A stretch of DNA of 64,000 nt, taken from positions 169,160-233,159 of the forward strand of contig NZ_SLWS01000011.1 of assembly GCF_004345645.1 (NCBI RefSeq), given 5' to 3'. Positions within the stretch are counted from its first letter, which is position 1. Every line of letters begins with the position of its first letter. The translations under genes and the position numbers were made by a program. The stretch comes from Actinocrispum wychmicini (GTDB lineage Bacteria; Actinomycetota; Actinomycetes; Mycobacteriales; Pseudonocardiaceae). The notes under the pieces were generated by a model. It made no database searches, had not been told where the DNA came from, and saw nothing but the letters and a program-made list of their open reading frames with translations. Below are positions 37,442-45,063 of the stretch, in pieces.

Positions 37442-37894
37442 TCACAGTCGCCATTGCTCAATGGCGAGTACTTCCTTCACGAGAATGCGTGCGTTGCCGG
37501 TGCCGTTGAACGCGCCAACGGTGCGTATCTGCAACGGCACTTGAGCCGGAACGATCAGGCTCTTCGAGGACACAAGTAGCGTGTTTCCGGTCAGCCCGTC
37601 GTCCGGGACATGGGTCACGAAACCGCTCGGTGTGTCTTCGGCGAGAGAGACCCGTACCGCTCCGGACGTGCTCTTCAACACCGAGATGGTTTGGACGTCC
37701 CACACGTACCCGTGCCGGGGGACGAACTCCCACAGTTGCGGCCCCGGGGTCGACTGGGTGGTGCTCCCGGCCGGGAGCACCCAGCGGTACGTCACGCCCC
37801 CCGTGAGGAGCTGGGCGTGCGCACGGAGCTCCTGCTTGAGCTCGTCGCGGGACAGTAGGTCGACCTCCGCGTTTGCCTGAATTCTGAATTTCAC
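37442..37894 (-). CDS. Beta-rich virion protein candidate (150 aa)
   Basis: GTG start at 37894 overlapping the transglycosylase stop (GTGA). Sequence: VKFRIQANAEVDLLSRDELK then mostly strands (VTYRWVLPAGSTTQ, YVWDVQTISVLKSTSGAVRV, LLVSSKSLIVPAQVPLQIRTV). The size and single-jelly-roll-like strand pattern would suit a penton or minor capsid protein; this is inference. It lies between the two cell-wall hydrolases. Confidence 0.55.
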   Translation of the reverse strand: MKFRIQANAEVDLLSRDELKQELRAHAQLLTGGVTYRWVLPAGSTTQSTPGPQLWEFVPRHGYVWDVQTISVLKSTSGAVRVSLAEDTPSGFVTHVPDDGLTGNTLLVSSKSLIVPAQVPLQIRTVGAFNGTGNARILVKEVLAIEQWRL

Positions 37895-38577
37895 GGGAGT
37901 ACCCCGGTGACCTTGCGCACTGGTGAGCTTCCGGTGAAGAACACAAAGACCCCCGAGACAACTAAGACCGTGCCGAATAGGAACGCTGCGACTCTCGCCC
38001 ACGTCTTCGGCAGGAACATATGGGTCAAGAACCATGTGAGAAGCTTTGCGGCGCTGGCGAAGAATTCGACGATGGGGCCGAACAGTTCATACGCCACCTT
38101 GAGAAGTGCGGGCATGTCAGTGGTGTCGGGTGTCGACGCTTGTCCGGGTCCAGTGGTGGTAGGCGGTGGCGTGTTGTTTGTTGGCCTAGCTCCTTGCATG
38201 ACGCCAAGGACAATGGGCCACCCGGAGCGGATACGTTGCGTTGGGTACATGACTTTGGGTCGTTCCGCGTAGAACGCTGCGGTTGCGGATGCCAAACCAG
38301 GATCTAAATTCCACAAGCCGTCAGGTACGCGCCGGACTGCTTGCTGATATGCCGGCAGCATGAACAGTGTCGACGCTACGATGTCCCGCGCTTTAGCGGC
38401 TGTCATGTCCGGGTGCGCGGGTAGATAGATCTGATAGATCCCGTATGAATGGCCGCTGTCGCCCACTGAGTCTGGATTCATGCCGGACTCTAGTTGCGCT
38501 CCCATGAGCATGGATTGCCGGACTTGATTGTCCGGGGTGGCGCCGAATATAGCGTTGGCGACGTCTTGGGGTGCCAT
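37891..38577 (-). CDS. Membrane-anchored lytic transglycosylase (virion entry enzyme)
   Basis: 228 residues. The lysozyme-like domain has the catalytic Glu in MLMGAQLESGMNP, followed by the family motif GDSGHSYGIYQI. After a Pro/Thr linker there are two C-terminal transmembrane helices (IVEFFASAAKLLTWFL; VAAFLFGTVLVVSGVFVFF). In tectiviruses a comparable membrane-linked transglycosylase (PRD1 P7-like) opens peptidoglycan during DNA entry, and the same role is proposed here. Confidence 0.8.
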   Translation of the reverse strand: MAPQDVANAIFGATPDNQVRQSMLMGAQLESGMNPDSVGDSGHSYGIYQIYLPAHPDMTAAKARDIVASTLFMLPAYQQAVRRVPDGLWNLDPGLASATAAFYAERPKVMYPTQRIRSGWPIVLGVMQGARPTNNTPPPTTTGPGQASTPDTTDMPALLKVAYELFGPIVEFFASAAKLLTWFLTHMFLPKTWARVAAFLFGTVLVVSGVFVFFTGSSPVRKVTGVLP

Positions 38578-38580
38578 GGG

Positions 38581-38838
38581 TCAGCCGCCAAAGTATTTGT
38601 TCCGGGTGGGCGGGGCCGGGTCCTTCTTGTCGCTGCTTTCCGGCTCAGGGTCGTCCTGTTCGTCGCCGCCAAACAACCAGTTGAACCGCGTGTCGGACTT
38701 CCGCGCCTTGAACGAGTACGTTTCGTTCCCGCTCTTGTCTCGCGTGACGGTGACATTTTCATAGTCGTCTTCGTCTGCGGAATCGAGGTCTTTGGTCAGC
38801 GCTTCGATCTGCGCTTGAATTTCTTTCTTCGTTGCCAT
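38581..38838 (-). CDS. Acidic hypothetical protein (85 aa)
   Basis: Highly charged: an N-terminal helix MATKKEIQAQIEALTKDLDS, an acidic centre, FKARKSDTRFNWLFGG, then an Asp/Glu/Pro tail ending in NKYFGG. Overlaps the neighbour by one base. It may be a scaffold or virion-internal protein. No family recognised. Confidence 0.55.
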   Translation of the reverse strand: MATKKEIQAQIEALTKDLDSADEDDYENVTVTRDKSGNETYSFKARKSDTRFNWLFGGDEQDDPEPESSDKKDPAPPTRNKYFGG

Positions 38839-39020
38839 CAGCGTGCACCTTTTCGTGTTCTCGGAACTCCCCGGACGGTATGGCCGCCATGCGAACCGGC
38901 GCGTCTCACGATGTACACGTGCGCATATTTGCCGTCCGGCAAGTCCACGGTTCTAATGCTCGCGATTCCGCGCTTCCGTGCCTCGTTTCTGATTCGCCGC
39001 TCACGTACTCCGTAGGGCAT
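38838..39020 (-). CDS. Small basic protein (60 aa)
   Basis: Arg-rich: MPYGVRERRIRNEARKRGIA, then DGKYAHVYIVRRAG and a basic tail TVRGVPRTRKGAR. First gene of the leftward arm, immediately beside the divergent control region, where its ATG leaves almost no leader. A DNA-binding or core protein is plausible. Confidence 0.55.
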   Translation of the reverse strand: MPYGVRERRIRNEARKRGIASIRTVDLPDGKYAHVYIVRRAGSHGGHTVRGVPRTRKGAR

Positions 39021-39025
39021 ATACT

Positions 39026-39044
39026 GAGTTTAGCATTTAAACTC
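39026..39044. promoter_or_regulatory. Palindromic operator between divergent arms
   Basis: GAGTTTA GCATT TAAACTC: perfect 7-bp arms with a 5-bp centre, in the 46-bp gap between the leftward (39020) and rightward (39067) transcripts. It shares GTTTA...TAAAC half-sites with the palindrome at 33457-33477 although the spacing differs. It is a likely switch point for both arms. Confidence 0.6.
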
Positions 39045-39066
39045 ACCCACGAGAGGGGCAGCGACA

Positions 39067-39516
39067 ATGAGGATATCGACCGTCGAATCAGACGAAGAAT
39101 CACCACTAAAAAGCCCACAGGAGCCGACACCTGGCGAACCGGCGAGAAAGCGCCGGGGACGTCCGCCGGGGAGCGGCACACGTGCACGAATGGAAACCCA
39201 GCTTCGTGACGAGCTGACAGCCTTTCTCAAGTTTGGCGGCATGCTGTGGTCAGTAAAGGACCCGCATTGCGGCCCGATACTCAGCGACGTTGCAGAGGGA
39301 GTTGCGGGTGACCTCGCGAAGTATGCTGCAAGGTCAAAGTGGGCGCAAAAATGGCTGTCAAAAGCCGTTGACGTTGGTGAATTGATTCCGTTTGCACTGC
39401 GCTTGCAGCCGCTGCTTACAGCGATTTACGAGCATCACATCTCCCCAGCAGTGGCGGCGCGAACTGGTCTGGAAACGGAGGAACCGGCTCATGCCGGATA
39501 CGGTCCCCTGGGATGA
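39067..39516 (+). CDS. Basic AT-hook-containing protein upstream of the packaging ATPase
   Basis: 149 residues with a GAGAGGGG ribosome-binding site. The N-terminal 35 residues are disordered and contain RKRRGRPPGSG, an AT-hook-like RGRP core. The rest is helical (LRDELTAFLKFGGMLWSVKD, LPFALRLQPLLTAIYEHH) and may form a compact domain. Its 3' end overlaps the ATPase gene by 26 nt. A DNA-binding partner of the ATPase or a packaging factor is plausible. Confidence 0.6.
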   Translation: MRISTVESDEESPLKSPQEPTPGEPARKRRGRPPGSGTRARMETQLRDELTAFLKFGGMLWSVKDPHCGPILSDVAEGVAGDLAKYAARSKWAQKWLSKAVDVGELIPFALRLQPLLTAIYEHHISPAVAARTGLETEEPAHAGYGPLG

Positions 39517-40207
39517 ACTAGGACCGGCCTTCTATCGGGAATGGGGGTGGCCCGGCGGGACGTGGATACCGGAACATCTCGCGATACTCGGGCCTACCGG
39601 CAGCGGCAAAACACAGTTCATGCTCACAGCTATCTCTGAGCGATGCCGGTTGAGTGGCGCTCATGCTGTCGTGTTGGCGACGAAACCAGCGGACAACACG
39701 GTAACGAGCCTGGCGCCGAAAGGGTGGAAGTTGCGTCGGTCGTGGCCGCCGGATTACGGCGAAACTCAGGTGGTCTTCTGGCCGCCAGGTCAGTCGCTGA
39801 CGCAGGGGCAGGAGTACGCGAAACAACGTCGGGCCGTGTATGACTTCCTAGCCGACCTGTGGAAACCCAAAGCTAACATCATCATCGCATACGACGAAAT
39901 CGCGTACGTCGAAAACGAACTCGGGCTACGTCGCATGGTGGACCTGTATTGGCGGGAAGCACGGTCACAAGGGATCACCATATGCGCGAGTACCCAACGG
40001 CCCCGAAACGTCAGCCGACAGATGCACAGCAATCCGAGCTGGTCAGTGGCGTTCAAGCCGGACGACGAAGACGACGCAAAACGAGTCGGAGAAATCCTCG
40101 GGTCGCGACGAAATTACGGTCCGATCCTCATGCAGCTTGAGCCATATCAATTCCTGCTGGTTCGGCGCAGGACCCAAGACGCATACGTCTCGAAACTCAC
40201 GCCGTGA
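39491..40207 (+). CDS. Genome-packaging ATPase (FtsK/HerA superfamily, A32/P9-like)
   Basis: Start at the ATG at 39491 (GGAGG site); 238 residues, the size usual for packaging ATPases of membrane-containing tailless viruses. Walker A ILGPTGSGKT (34-41 for the GxxxxGKT core), Walker B NIIIAYDEIAYVE (D135-E136), and a conserved Gln in ICASTQRPRNVS (about 164-175) that fits the P9/A32 motif. It should pump genome DNA into the capsid. It lies directly before the capsid gene region, the order seen in tectivirus-like genomes. Confidence 0.88.
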   Translation: MPDTVPWDELGPAFYREWGWPGGTWIPEHLAILGPTGSGKTQFMLTAISERCRLSGAHAVVLATKPADNTVTSLAPKGWKLRRSWPPDYGETQVVFWPPGQSLTQGQEYAKQRRAVYDFLADLWKPKANIIIAYDEIAYVENELGLRRMVDLYWREARSQGITICASTQRPRNVSRQMHSNPSWSVAFKPDDEDDAKRVGEILGSRRNYGPILMQLEPYQFLLVRRRTQDAYVSKLTP

Positions 40208-40281
40208 CCTTTTCGTGATATTCTGAATCGTCCCCGCGGCTCATTTCTTGACACCCCCTCATTCCAAGGGAGGTGACCCTT

Positions 40282-40434
40282 TTGCACGCCCATTTTTCGT
40301 TGGTGAACGCACTGTCAGCGTTCATGTCCGTACTCGTGATCGGCACGTTTTGGCGCCTGGTTTATGCCCATCTCATGGCGTCTAGCAATCCGAAGTTGAA
40401 GCACATCGGGCAGGCGATGGCTTTTCAGTACTGA
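40282..40434 (+). CDS. Small single-TM protein (50 aa)
   Basis: TTG start at 40282 with a strong GGGAGGTGA site. The product is LHAHFSLVNALSAFMSVLVI then GTFWRLVYAHLMAS and a basic end. It has one transmembrane helix. Probably a component of the internal virion membrane. Confidence 0.6.
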   Translation: MHAHFSLVNALSAFMSVLVIGTFWRLVYAHLMASSNPKLKHIGQAMAFQY

Positions 40435-40450
40435 AAAGAGGTGACGACCA

Positions 40451-41581
40451 GTGCCGACAGCAGTCGCTGCCGCGAAAAACGCGACCAATGGAACCAATCC
40501 CGCTACGACACCGGGCGGTATTCCGTTCATTCAAGGTTCAAACCACAAGAATATTCGAATCACGTCCTACAGCTATCAGCTCACCGCCGGCGGCTCGCAG
40601 GAATTCGTTACCGACATCACTCCCGGCGGTTTCTTACGTGGTGTCCGCTTGTCGTGGAAGTCGACCGGCGGTGCTCTTGGCGGTGGCACGATTACGGCCG
40701 ACGGTTCAGCAGCCATTTTTTCCAGCGTCTCGCTGGAAAACATTGACGGTGGCCTGTTCATTTACCCGATGGATGGTTTCGCCCATCGGATGCATCAAAA
40801 GTATATGCGTCCGTGGGACGGTGACCCGACGAAGCGCTCCGGTAGCACTTCCGAAACCTGGTCGGACACGATCAACCCTGCTGGGATGCTCAAGCTCTAC
40901 CCCGAGCTACGCGATACGGCAGGGGTGTTGTCCAATACGGACGCTCGGGCGAAATACAGGGTCAGGTTCACGCTCGGGCCAGGTTCCCGATTGGTGACGG
41001 GCGGGGCACCCACGTACCCGACGGTGACCGTCACGCTGTACGCCGAATCGTGGGCACAGACCGACGTCCAAGATTTGCAGGGCAACAAGATCGAAGAGCT
41101 TCCGCCGGGACTCGCCCTCTCACACGTCATCCGCCACCAGATTTTGCCCCTCAACAGCGGCGGTTCGAACAACACGTTCCAGCTGACGAATGTGGGGAAC
41201 GAAATTCGTGGCCTTATGGCTATCGTCCGTGATCAGAACGGCGTGCGCCAGGACTACCTCACCGATCCGATTCGACGCACGATCGATGACCGCACACTCG
41301 GAGTCGAATCCCCCGACGAAGTGTTCCACCACATGGAAGATTTCTATGACTTTCTCCGGAACAACACGGCCACCAGGGAAACCGGCATATACGTATGGCC
41401 CCGGTTCCGGGCACCTGGTGACATGATCGGGCAGTATTGGCTACCGACCAATTCCGGAACCTACTACATCACCGAAACCGCTACCTCCAGCGCTCTGGGC
41501 GGAAATCTGGGAACAGTCGAGTGGATCACGGACGAAGTGGTTCCGTTGGCACCGATTCCGGTTGAGCTGGACGGTATCTGA
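40451..41581 (+). CDS. Major capsid protein candidate (double jelly-roll type)
   Basis: 376 residues from a GTG at 40451 with AGGTGA upstream. It is strongly beta-rich. The first half reads IRITSYSYQLTAGGSQEF, VTDITPGGFLRGVRLSW and AAIFSSVSLENIDGG; the second half again alternates strands and loops (FQLTNVGNEIRGLMAIV, TGIYVWPRFRAP). The ITPGGFLRG segment resembles the first jelly-roll of tectivirus/Bam35-type capsid proteins. Size, position after the ATPase and the string of membrane-protein genes that follows support the call. No structure prediction could be run. Confidence 0.7.
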   Translation: MPTAVAAAKNATNGTNPATTPGGIPFIQGSNHKNIRITSYSYQLTAGGSQEFVTDITPGGFLRGVRLSWKSTGGALGGGTITADGSAAIFSSVSLENIDGGLFIYPMDGFAHRMHQKYMRPWDGDPTKRSGSTSETWSDTINPAGMLKLYPELRDTAGVLSNTDARAKYRVRFTLGPGSRLVTGGAPTYPTVTVTLYAESWAQTDVQDLQGNKIEELPPGLALSHVIRHQILPLNSGGSNNTFQLTNVGNEIRGLMAIVRDQNGVRQDYLTDPIRRTIDDRTLGVESPDEVFHHMEDFYDFLRNNTATRETGIYVWPRFRAPGDMIGQYWLPTNSGTYYITETATSSALGGNLGTVEWITDEVVPLAPIPVELDGI

Positions 41582-41772
41582 TGGCGCGCTCGTATCGGGT
41601 TGCCGCGAATGCTGCCGTCGGTGTTGAGTCCAGCTCTACCGGCGGTTCCCGCATGCAACAGAAGGGCACTCAGTTCACACCAACTGTCTTGTCGTTGCTC
41701 CTGCTGGTCACACTCGAATACGCGGGTTTCATCGCTTTCCGCAGGTACTTCCGGCACGCTCACGGAGGATGA
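41581..41772 (+). CDS. Small single-TM virion protein candidate (63 aa)
   Basis: Its ATG overlaps the capsid gene stop (TGATG). A Ser/Ala-rich N-terminal half (MARSYRVAANAAVGVESSS) is followed by one transmembrane helix (TVLSLLLLVTLEYAGFIAF) and a basic tail. Likely an internal membrane protein. Confidence 0.65.
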   Translation: MARSYRVAANAAVGVESSSTGGSRMQQKGTQFTPTVLSLLLLVTLEYAGFIAFRRYFRHAHGG

Positions 41773-41778
41773 TCGATC

Positions 41779-41886
41779 ATGCATAAAAGCCCGGTATTTT
41801 GGGGAATCATTGGGTGGCTCGTGTCGCTGCTCTTCCCGCCTTCCGCCCTGTTCGGAGCGTTCCGGGGAGTCTTCGGCAATGCGTGA
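41779..41886 (+). CDS. Mini membrane protein (35 aa)
   Basis: ATG at 41779 with GGAGG 9 bases upstream. Product MHKSPVFWGIIGWLVSLLFP then PSALFGAFRGVFGNA, essentially one hydrophobic helix. Its end overlaps the next gene by 8 nt. The clear ribosome-binding site and operon position support it. Confidence 0.55.
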   Translation: MHKSPVFWGIIGWLVSLLFPPSALFGAFRGVFGNA

Positions 41887-42061
41887 GAAGACCGCGTATC
41901 CGGAGCGGCTGACCATCGGCGTTACCTTCCTACTCGCCGGAGTTGTGGCTAGCATTTATGCGGTGTCTCTGTATCCCGTGATTCGCCGGATACACCACGG
42001 CGTCGCCGCTCGAACCGTTGCCCACAAAGTGACGAGCTTCCTCCGCGACTTGGACACCTGA
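41879..42061 (+). CDS. Small single-TM protein (60 aa)
   Basis: ATG at 41879. Sequence MREKTAYPERLTIGVTFLLA then GVVASIYAVSLYPVI form one transmembrane helix, followed by a basic cytoplasmic or virion-internal helix (RRIHHGVAARTVAHKV). Overlaps the preceding gene by 8 nt. Confidence 0.6.
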   Translation: MREKTAYPERLTIGVTFLLAGVVASIYAVSLYPVIRRIHHGVAARTVAHKVTSFLRDLDT

Positions 42062-42062
42062 C

Positions 42063-42257
42063 ATGACACCCGATGGATTCATCAGGCCCATCCGCGACAT
42101 CATCGTTCTACTCGCTGGTCTATCCGCCGTGGTCATTCTGGCCTTGAGCGGAGAGATTCACGACGGTGAAACCATTGCCGCACTCTCCGCCGTCCTGTCA
42201 ACCGCACTGGGTACACGGGCCGTTGACAAACATGTCAGCAACAGCGAGAAGACGTGA
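42063..42257 (+). CDS. Small two-helix membrane protein (64 aa), holin or virion membrane protein
   Basis: ATG at 42063, one base after the preceding stop. It has a hydrophobic helix DIIVLLAGLSAVVILALSGE, then a weaker one, TIAALSAVLSTALGTRAV, and a charged tail. The two-helix shape is holin-like, but in this gene string a structural membrane protein is equally possible. Confidence 0.6.
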   Translation: MTPDGFIRPIRDIIVLLAGLSAVVILALSGEIHDGETIAALSAVLSTALGTRAVDKHVSNSEKT

Positions 42258-42385
42258 GAGAGGCATGGGGGTTGTTTCTGGTACTGACCGGGAGCGCCTT
42301 CATATGGGTTGGCATTCACGGGTACAGCGGCGCGGGACTGCCAGGAATGTTTGACGCCATCTTCGGCGCCATTGACCAGAGCTGA
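42254..42385 (+). CDS. Mini membrane protein (43 aa)
   Basis: GTG start overlapping the preceding stop (GTGA). Product VREAWGLFLVLTGSAFIWVG then IHGYSGAGLPGMFDAIFGAI: one transmembrane helix plus an amphipathic tail similar to that of the 52-residue protein at 42876. The repeated tail (GxxNAI/FDAIFGAI) hints at common origin. Confidence 0.55.
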   Translation: MREAWGLFLVLTGSAFIWVGIHGYSGAGLPGMFDAIFGAIDQS

Positions 42386-42392
42386 GGTGACC

Positions 42393-42866
42393 ATGGCATC
42401 CCAGACACCACGTGTACGTAACTCAACGTCCCCGACGTACGTACCTGCACCCGCCGGACACGTACCCGTACCCGCCGGCCCGGCCGCCGGCCGCCGGACC
42501 GGGACGTCGGCCAGGTCGGCCAGGCGCGCGACCAGCTGGACCTTCAAGCCCGGCAAGGGTGGAGACGTCAAGGTCGTCAAGCTCGAATTCCTCGTTGGCC
42601 TGGTCCTCATCATGCTCGCGCCGTTGGCGAACAAGTCCCTCAAGTTCGATAAGAACTATGCCCGCCGGTTGATTGCGTTCGTGCTCCTGTTCGCCGGCTT
42701 GTTCGCGTTGGCCGACGCACGCGACCCGTCGGTGTCCCGGATCGCGTCCGGCCTAGGCGGGCTTCTCATCTTGACCCTGGTCGTGATGCAACCCGCGCGA
42801 GGGAACTTCGGCGTGAACACGGCCACTCTCATCGCGCACATCGTGGAACGACTTCAACCGAAATGA
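42393..42866 (+). CDS. Membrane protein with basic Pro-rich N-terminus (157 aa)
   Basis: ATG at 42393, GAGGTGA site. The first 50 residues are Pro/Arg-rich and positively charged (VPAPAGHVPVPAGPAAGRRT), suited to touching DNA. Three hydrophobic helices follow (LEFLVGLVLIMLAPLANK, LIAFVLLFAGLFALADA, SGLGGLLILTLVVMQPA). A membrane-embedded virion protein linking lipid and genome is plausible. Confidence 0.65.
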   Translation: MASQTPRVRNSTSPTYVPAPAGHVPVPAGPAAGRRTGTSARSARRATSWTFKPGKGGDVKVVKLEFLVGLVLIMLAPLANKSLKFDKNYARRLIAFVLLFAGLFALADARDPSVSRIASGLGGLLILTLVVMQPARGNFGVNTATLIAHIVERLQPK

Positions 42867-42875
42867 GGTGAACAC

Positions 42876-43034
42876 GTGAACAAGGTCGCCGATTTCCTGG
42901 GTGGCGCACTCGTCGTAGCCGGAATCTTTGTCATGGTCCGACCCGGGTCACAAGGACCATCGTTGGTAAACGCGTTCGGTTCCGCCGTGTACGGCGTGTT
43001 CAACGCCATTACCGGCGGCGGAAGTTGGCGGTGA
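42876..43034 (+). CDS. Mini membrane protein (52 aa)
   Basis: GTG at 42876 with GAGGTG. Product VNKVADFLGGALVVAGIFVM then VRPGSQGPSLVNAFGSAVYG and a Gly-rich end: one transmembrane helix and a second amphipathic segment. Part of the membrane-protein string. Confidence 0.55.
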   Translation: MNKVADFLGGALVVAGIFVMVRPGSQGPSLVNAFGSAVYGVFNAITGGGSWR

Positions 43035-43038
43035 TCCG

Positions 43039-43512
43039 ATGCGACACCGGATAACTCCACCACTTCCCTATGGACGACCTGACGCGGTCCAACCGGGCGA
43101 CGGGCCACGTCGAAACACCAGTACCGGCGGTCCGCCGTTCGCCGGCCGATACCGCAGAACCAACCGGTCGGTCAGCGCCAACATGATCGTTGCCGCCAAC
43201 CCTGCGTTCTTCCGAACACGAGGTGTGTTCTTCAGCGTCGGCAACGCGTACCCGATCGCGGACAGCATCAGACAGTCGGAGCTACCCGTGCGCCCCACGA
43301 TGCGGATGGCGACCGGGTCCTACCGTCGCTGGACCGGGGCCACCCGCACGCACTACGCGGGGTATCACACGTACCTGGCCGAAACGAACGTCGCAGCGAA
43401 AGCGCAAGGCACCGCCAAGGGCGGCATGGTGCCCGGTCGGCAAAACCGGCTCACGGTCCAGCGGTACCGAGGACAGTCCTACTCGCAGTCCACCACGGTC
43501 CTGGGTGGGTGA
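43039..43512 (+). CDS. Basic virion protein candidate (157 aa)
   Basis: Arg-rich (MRHRITPPLPYGRPDAVQPG; later RYRRTNRSVSANMIVAANPA), with Tyr/Thr-rich C-terminal half (YRRWTGATRTHYAGYHTYLA). No transmembrane helix. Net positive charge suggests DNA contact inside the capsid. No family recognised. Confidence 0.55.
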   Translation: MRHRITPPLPYGRPDAVQPGDGPRRNTSTGGPPFAGRYRRTNRSVSANMIVAANPAFFRTRGVFFSVGNAYPIADSIRQSELPVRPTMRMATGSYRRWTGATRTHYAGYHTYLAETNVAAKAQGTAKGGMVPGRQNRLTVQRYRGQSYSQSTTVLGG

Positions 43513-43515
43513 ACC

Positions 43516-44055
43516 ATGGCCGACGGTTTCCTGTCACGCGAGTACGCGCACATCCCGATGTGGGGCTGGATTCTGGGCGGGGTGGCTGGTCTGGTGATCG
43601 TGTCTTCCGTTACTGCGAACCGAAAAGCGGCGGGAGCCGGACCACAGCAGCGTCCCAGCGGGTCCAATGGGGACGCTCCCGCGCCGTCCATCTTCTTCTT
43701 ACCCCAGGGTCCGTACCAGCCGAATCCGGGCAACATCTCCGTGGTTGTCAACCCCCGGTCGGATCAGCCGTCGGATCAGCCGTTCCCGTTGCCACGTTGG
43801 GTGCAGGTGCCGCGACGGTCGCCGGAGCAGGTGCCGACCGGCCCGGCCGGGCCGCCTGCTCCGGCGCCGCAACCCCGAGCGGTGGTCACGGTCAAGCAGT
43901 GGCCGGGACGGTCGTCCGGCGGGCTGGCCGAGTGGGACACCACCCTGTGGGGGATTGCCAAGCATTTCAACACGCCAGTGGACAAGCTGGCCGCAGACAA
44001 CAACGTCAGCAATCCGAACCTTGTGTTCCCAGGTCAACAGATCTCGGTGTGGTGA
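43516..44055 (+). CDS. Membrane-anchored LysM protein
   Basis: 179 residues: one N-terminal transmembrane helix (MWGWILGGVAGLVIVSSV), a long Pro-rich linker, and a C-terminal LysM domain (DTTLWGIAKHFNTPVDKL, NNVSNPNLVFPGQQISVW). LysM binds N-acetylglucosamine in peptidoglycan. On a virion membrane or lysis complex it would hold the particle or enzyme at the cell wall. It fits with the transglycosylase of the other arm. Confidence 0.8.
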   Translation: MADGFLSREYAHIPMWGWILGGVAGLVIVSSVTANRKAAGAGPQQRPSGSNGDAPAPSIFFLPQGPYQPNPGNISVVVNPRSDQPSDQPFPLPRWVQVPRRSPEQVPTGPAGPPAPAPQPRAVVTVKQWPGRSSGGLAEWDTTLWGIAKHFNTPVDKLAADNNVSNPNLVFPGQQISVW

Positions 44056-44058
44056 GCC

Positions 44059-44379
44059 ATGGCCAGTCGACAGGCGCTGGACACCACGATCCTGCTGGTG
44101 GGCATGTCATCGGGAGTGTTCGCCGGTTTCGCCCCAAGCTGGTTCACCGTCGCGTCGCCGTTCTTCCATGAGCAGGGCGCTCGTGAGGGCAACATACGGC
44201 GTATTCGTTGGGCCGAAGTTGCCGGGTCGGCTATTACGGTCGCGATGGGGTGGGCTTTAGCGCATGAGGAACGGTCCGCAAAACCGCTCATTGCTTCGGT
44301 TCTGATTTCGGTCACGTTCGTGATGGGTTACGAGTACATGATCCGTCACCCATCCACGGATGATTCAGCAGCAATTTAG
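44059..44379 (+). CDS. Multi-TM membrane protein (106 aa)
   Basis: Three hydrophobic helices (TTILLVGMSSGVFAGFAP, WAEVAGSAITVAMGWALA, LIASVLISVTFVMGYEYM). Starts three bases after the LysM gene and is the last gene of the structural string. The product may be the holin or another virion membrane protein. Confidence 0.6.
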   Translation: MASRQALDTTILLVGMSSGVFAGFAPSWFTVASPFFHEQGAREGNIRRIRWAEVAGSAITVAMGWALAHEERSAKPLIASVLISVTFVMGYEYMIRHPSTDDSAAI

Positions 44380-44483
44380 TCGCAATTTCTCCGTACCCGG
44401 ATTGTGTCAGAGCTGGGCGTACGGTCGCCTCGTGCGGGACACAGACACCCGCCAATCACCCCCGACGGACACGAGGTACAGCC

Positions 44484-44987
44484 ATGGCTGCGAAAAAGTC
44501 AACTCCTACAAACATCGATAAGCGCACATCTCTCAGCATGGATGACCTGGTCGGCTTAGAGTCGTTCGATGCCGCGCTCGAACTCATGCGGACGCAGGGA
44601 GTCGACGTTGTCGACATTACCGACGTTCAGGATCTCCTAGGCGACGGTTTCCTGTTCCTCCAGAAAGACGCGCTCGTGAATATCCCAATGATGTTGTTGG
44701 ACGTCAAACACACCTGGTCACCCTCGTACGACGCACCCATGGTCACCGTTCGAGCAATGACAGCCACCCACAAGCGGGTCAAGTTCGTCGACTTCGGGAC
44801 CGGTATTCGTAGTCAGCTGGAAATGTTCGAAGCTCGCGCCGGACGTTCCCCCATTGGCATGGTCATCCCGGGCCTGGAAGCGTCGCAGTACGACGTGTGC
44901 AACGACTGTGGTCGCGCGAATTGTCAAGACCATGCCGACGCGACCGTGACCAGGGCGACCACGTACCGGCTGAAAATCGGCGCATGA
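44484..44987 (+). CDS. Hypothetical protein before the replication genes (167 aa)
   Basis: Begins MAAKKSTPTNIDKRTSLSMD after a 104-bp gap, so it may have its own promoter. Beta-rich core (VTVRAMTATHKRVKFVDFG) and a Cys-containing late segment CNDCGRANCQDH that may bind zinc. An ssDNA-binding or replication accessory protein would suit the position, but I recognise no family. Followed by a strong hairpin. Confidence 0.55.
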   Translation: MAAKKSTPTNIDKRTSLSMDDLVGLESFDAALELMRTQGVDVVDITDVQDLLGDGFLFLQKDALVNIPMMLLDVKHTWSPSYDAPMVTVRAMTATHKRVKFVDFGTGIRSQLEMFEARAGRSPIGMVIPGLEASQYDVCNDCGRANCQDHADATVTRATTYRLKIGA

Positions 44988-44996
44988 CAGAGGAAA

Positions 44997-45022
44997 GGGC
45001 CGGTGACCCCCGTCACCGGCCC
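44997..45022 (+). terminator. Strong hairpin, probable terminator
   Basis: GGGCCGGTGAC (44997-45007), CCCC loop, GTCACCGGCCC (45012-45022): a perfect 11-bp stem, 9 bp after a stop codon. The downstream run (GACTCCCTATTT) has few T residues, which is usual for high-GC actinomycete terminators. Confidence 0.7.
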
Positions 45023-45063
45023 GACTCCCTATTTAGCGTCTCGCGAATACACGTGAGTCTATC

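Noticed and set aside
40248..40281. TTGACA promoter before the capsid genes
   Set aside because: TTGACA is present at 40248-40253, but no -10 hexamer occurs at a suitable distance before the ribosome-binding site.
42254..42385. Noncoding gap between membrane genes
   Set aside because: At first it looked empty, but a GTG overlapping the previous stop opens a 43-residue membrane protein frame, so it was called as a gene.
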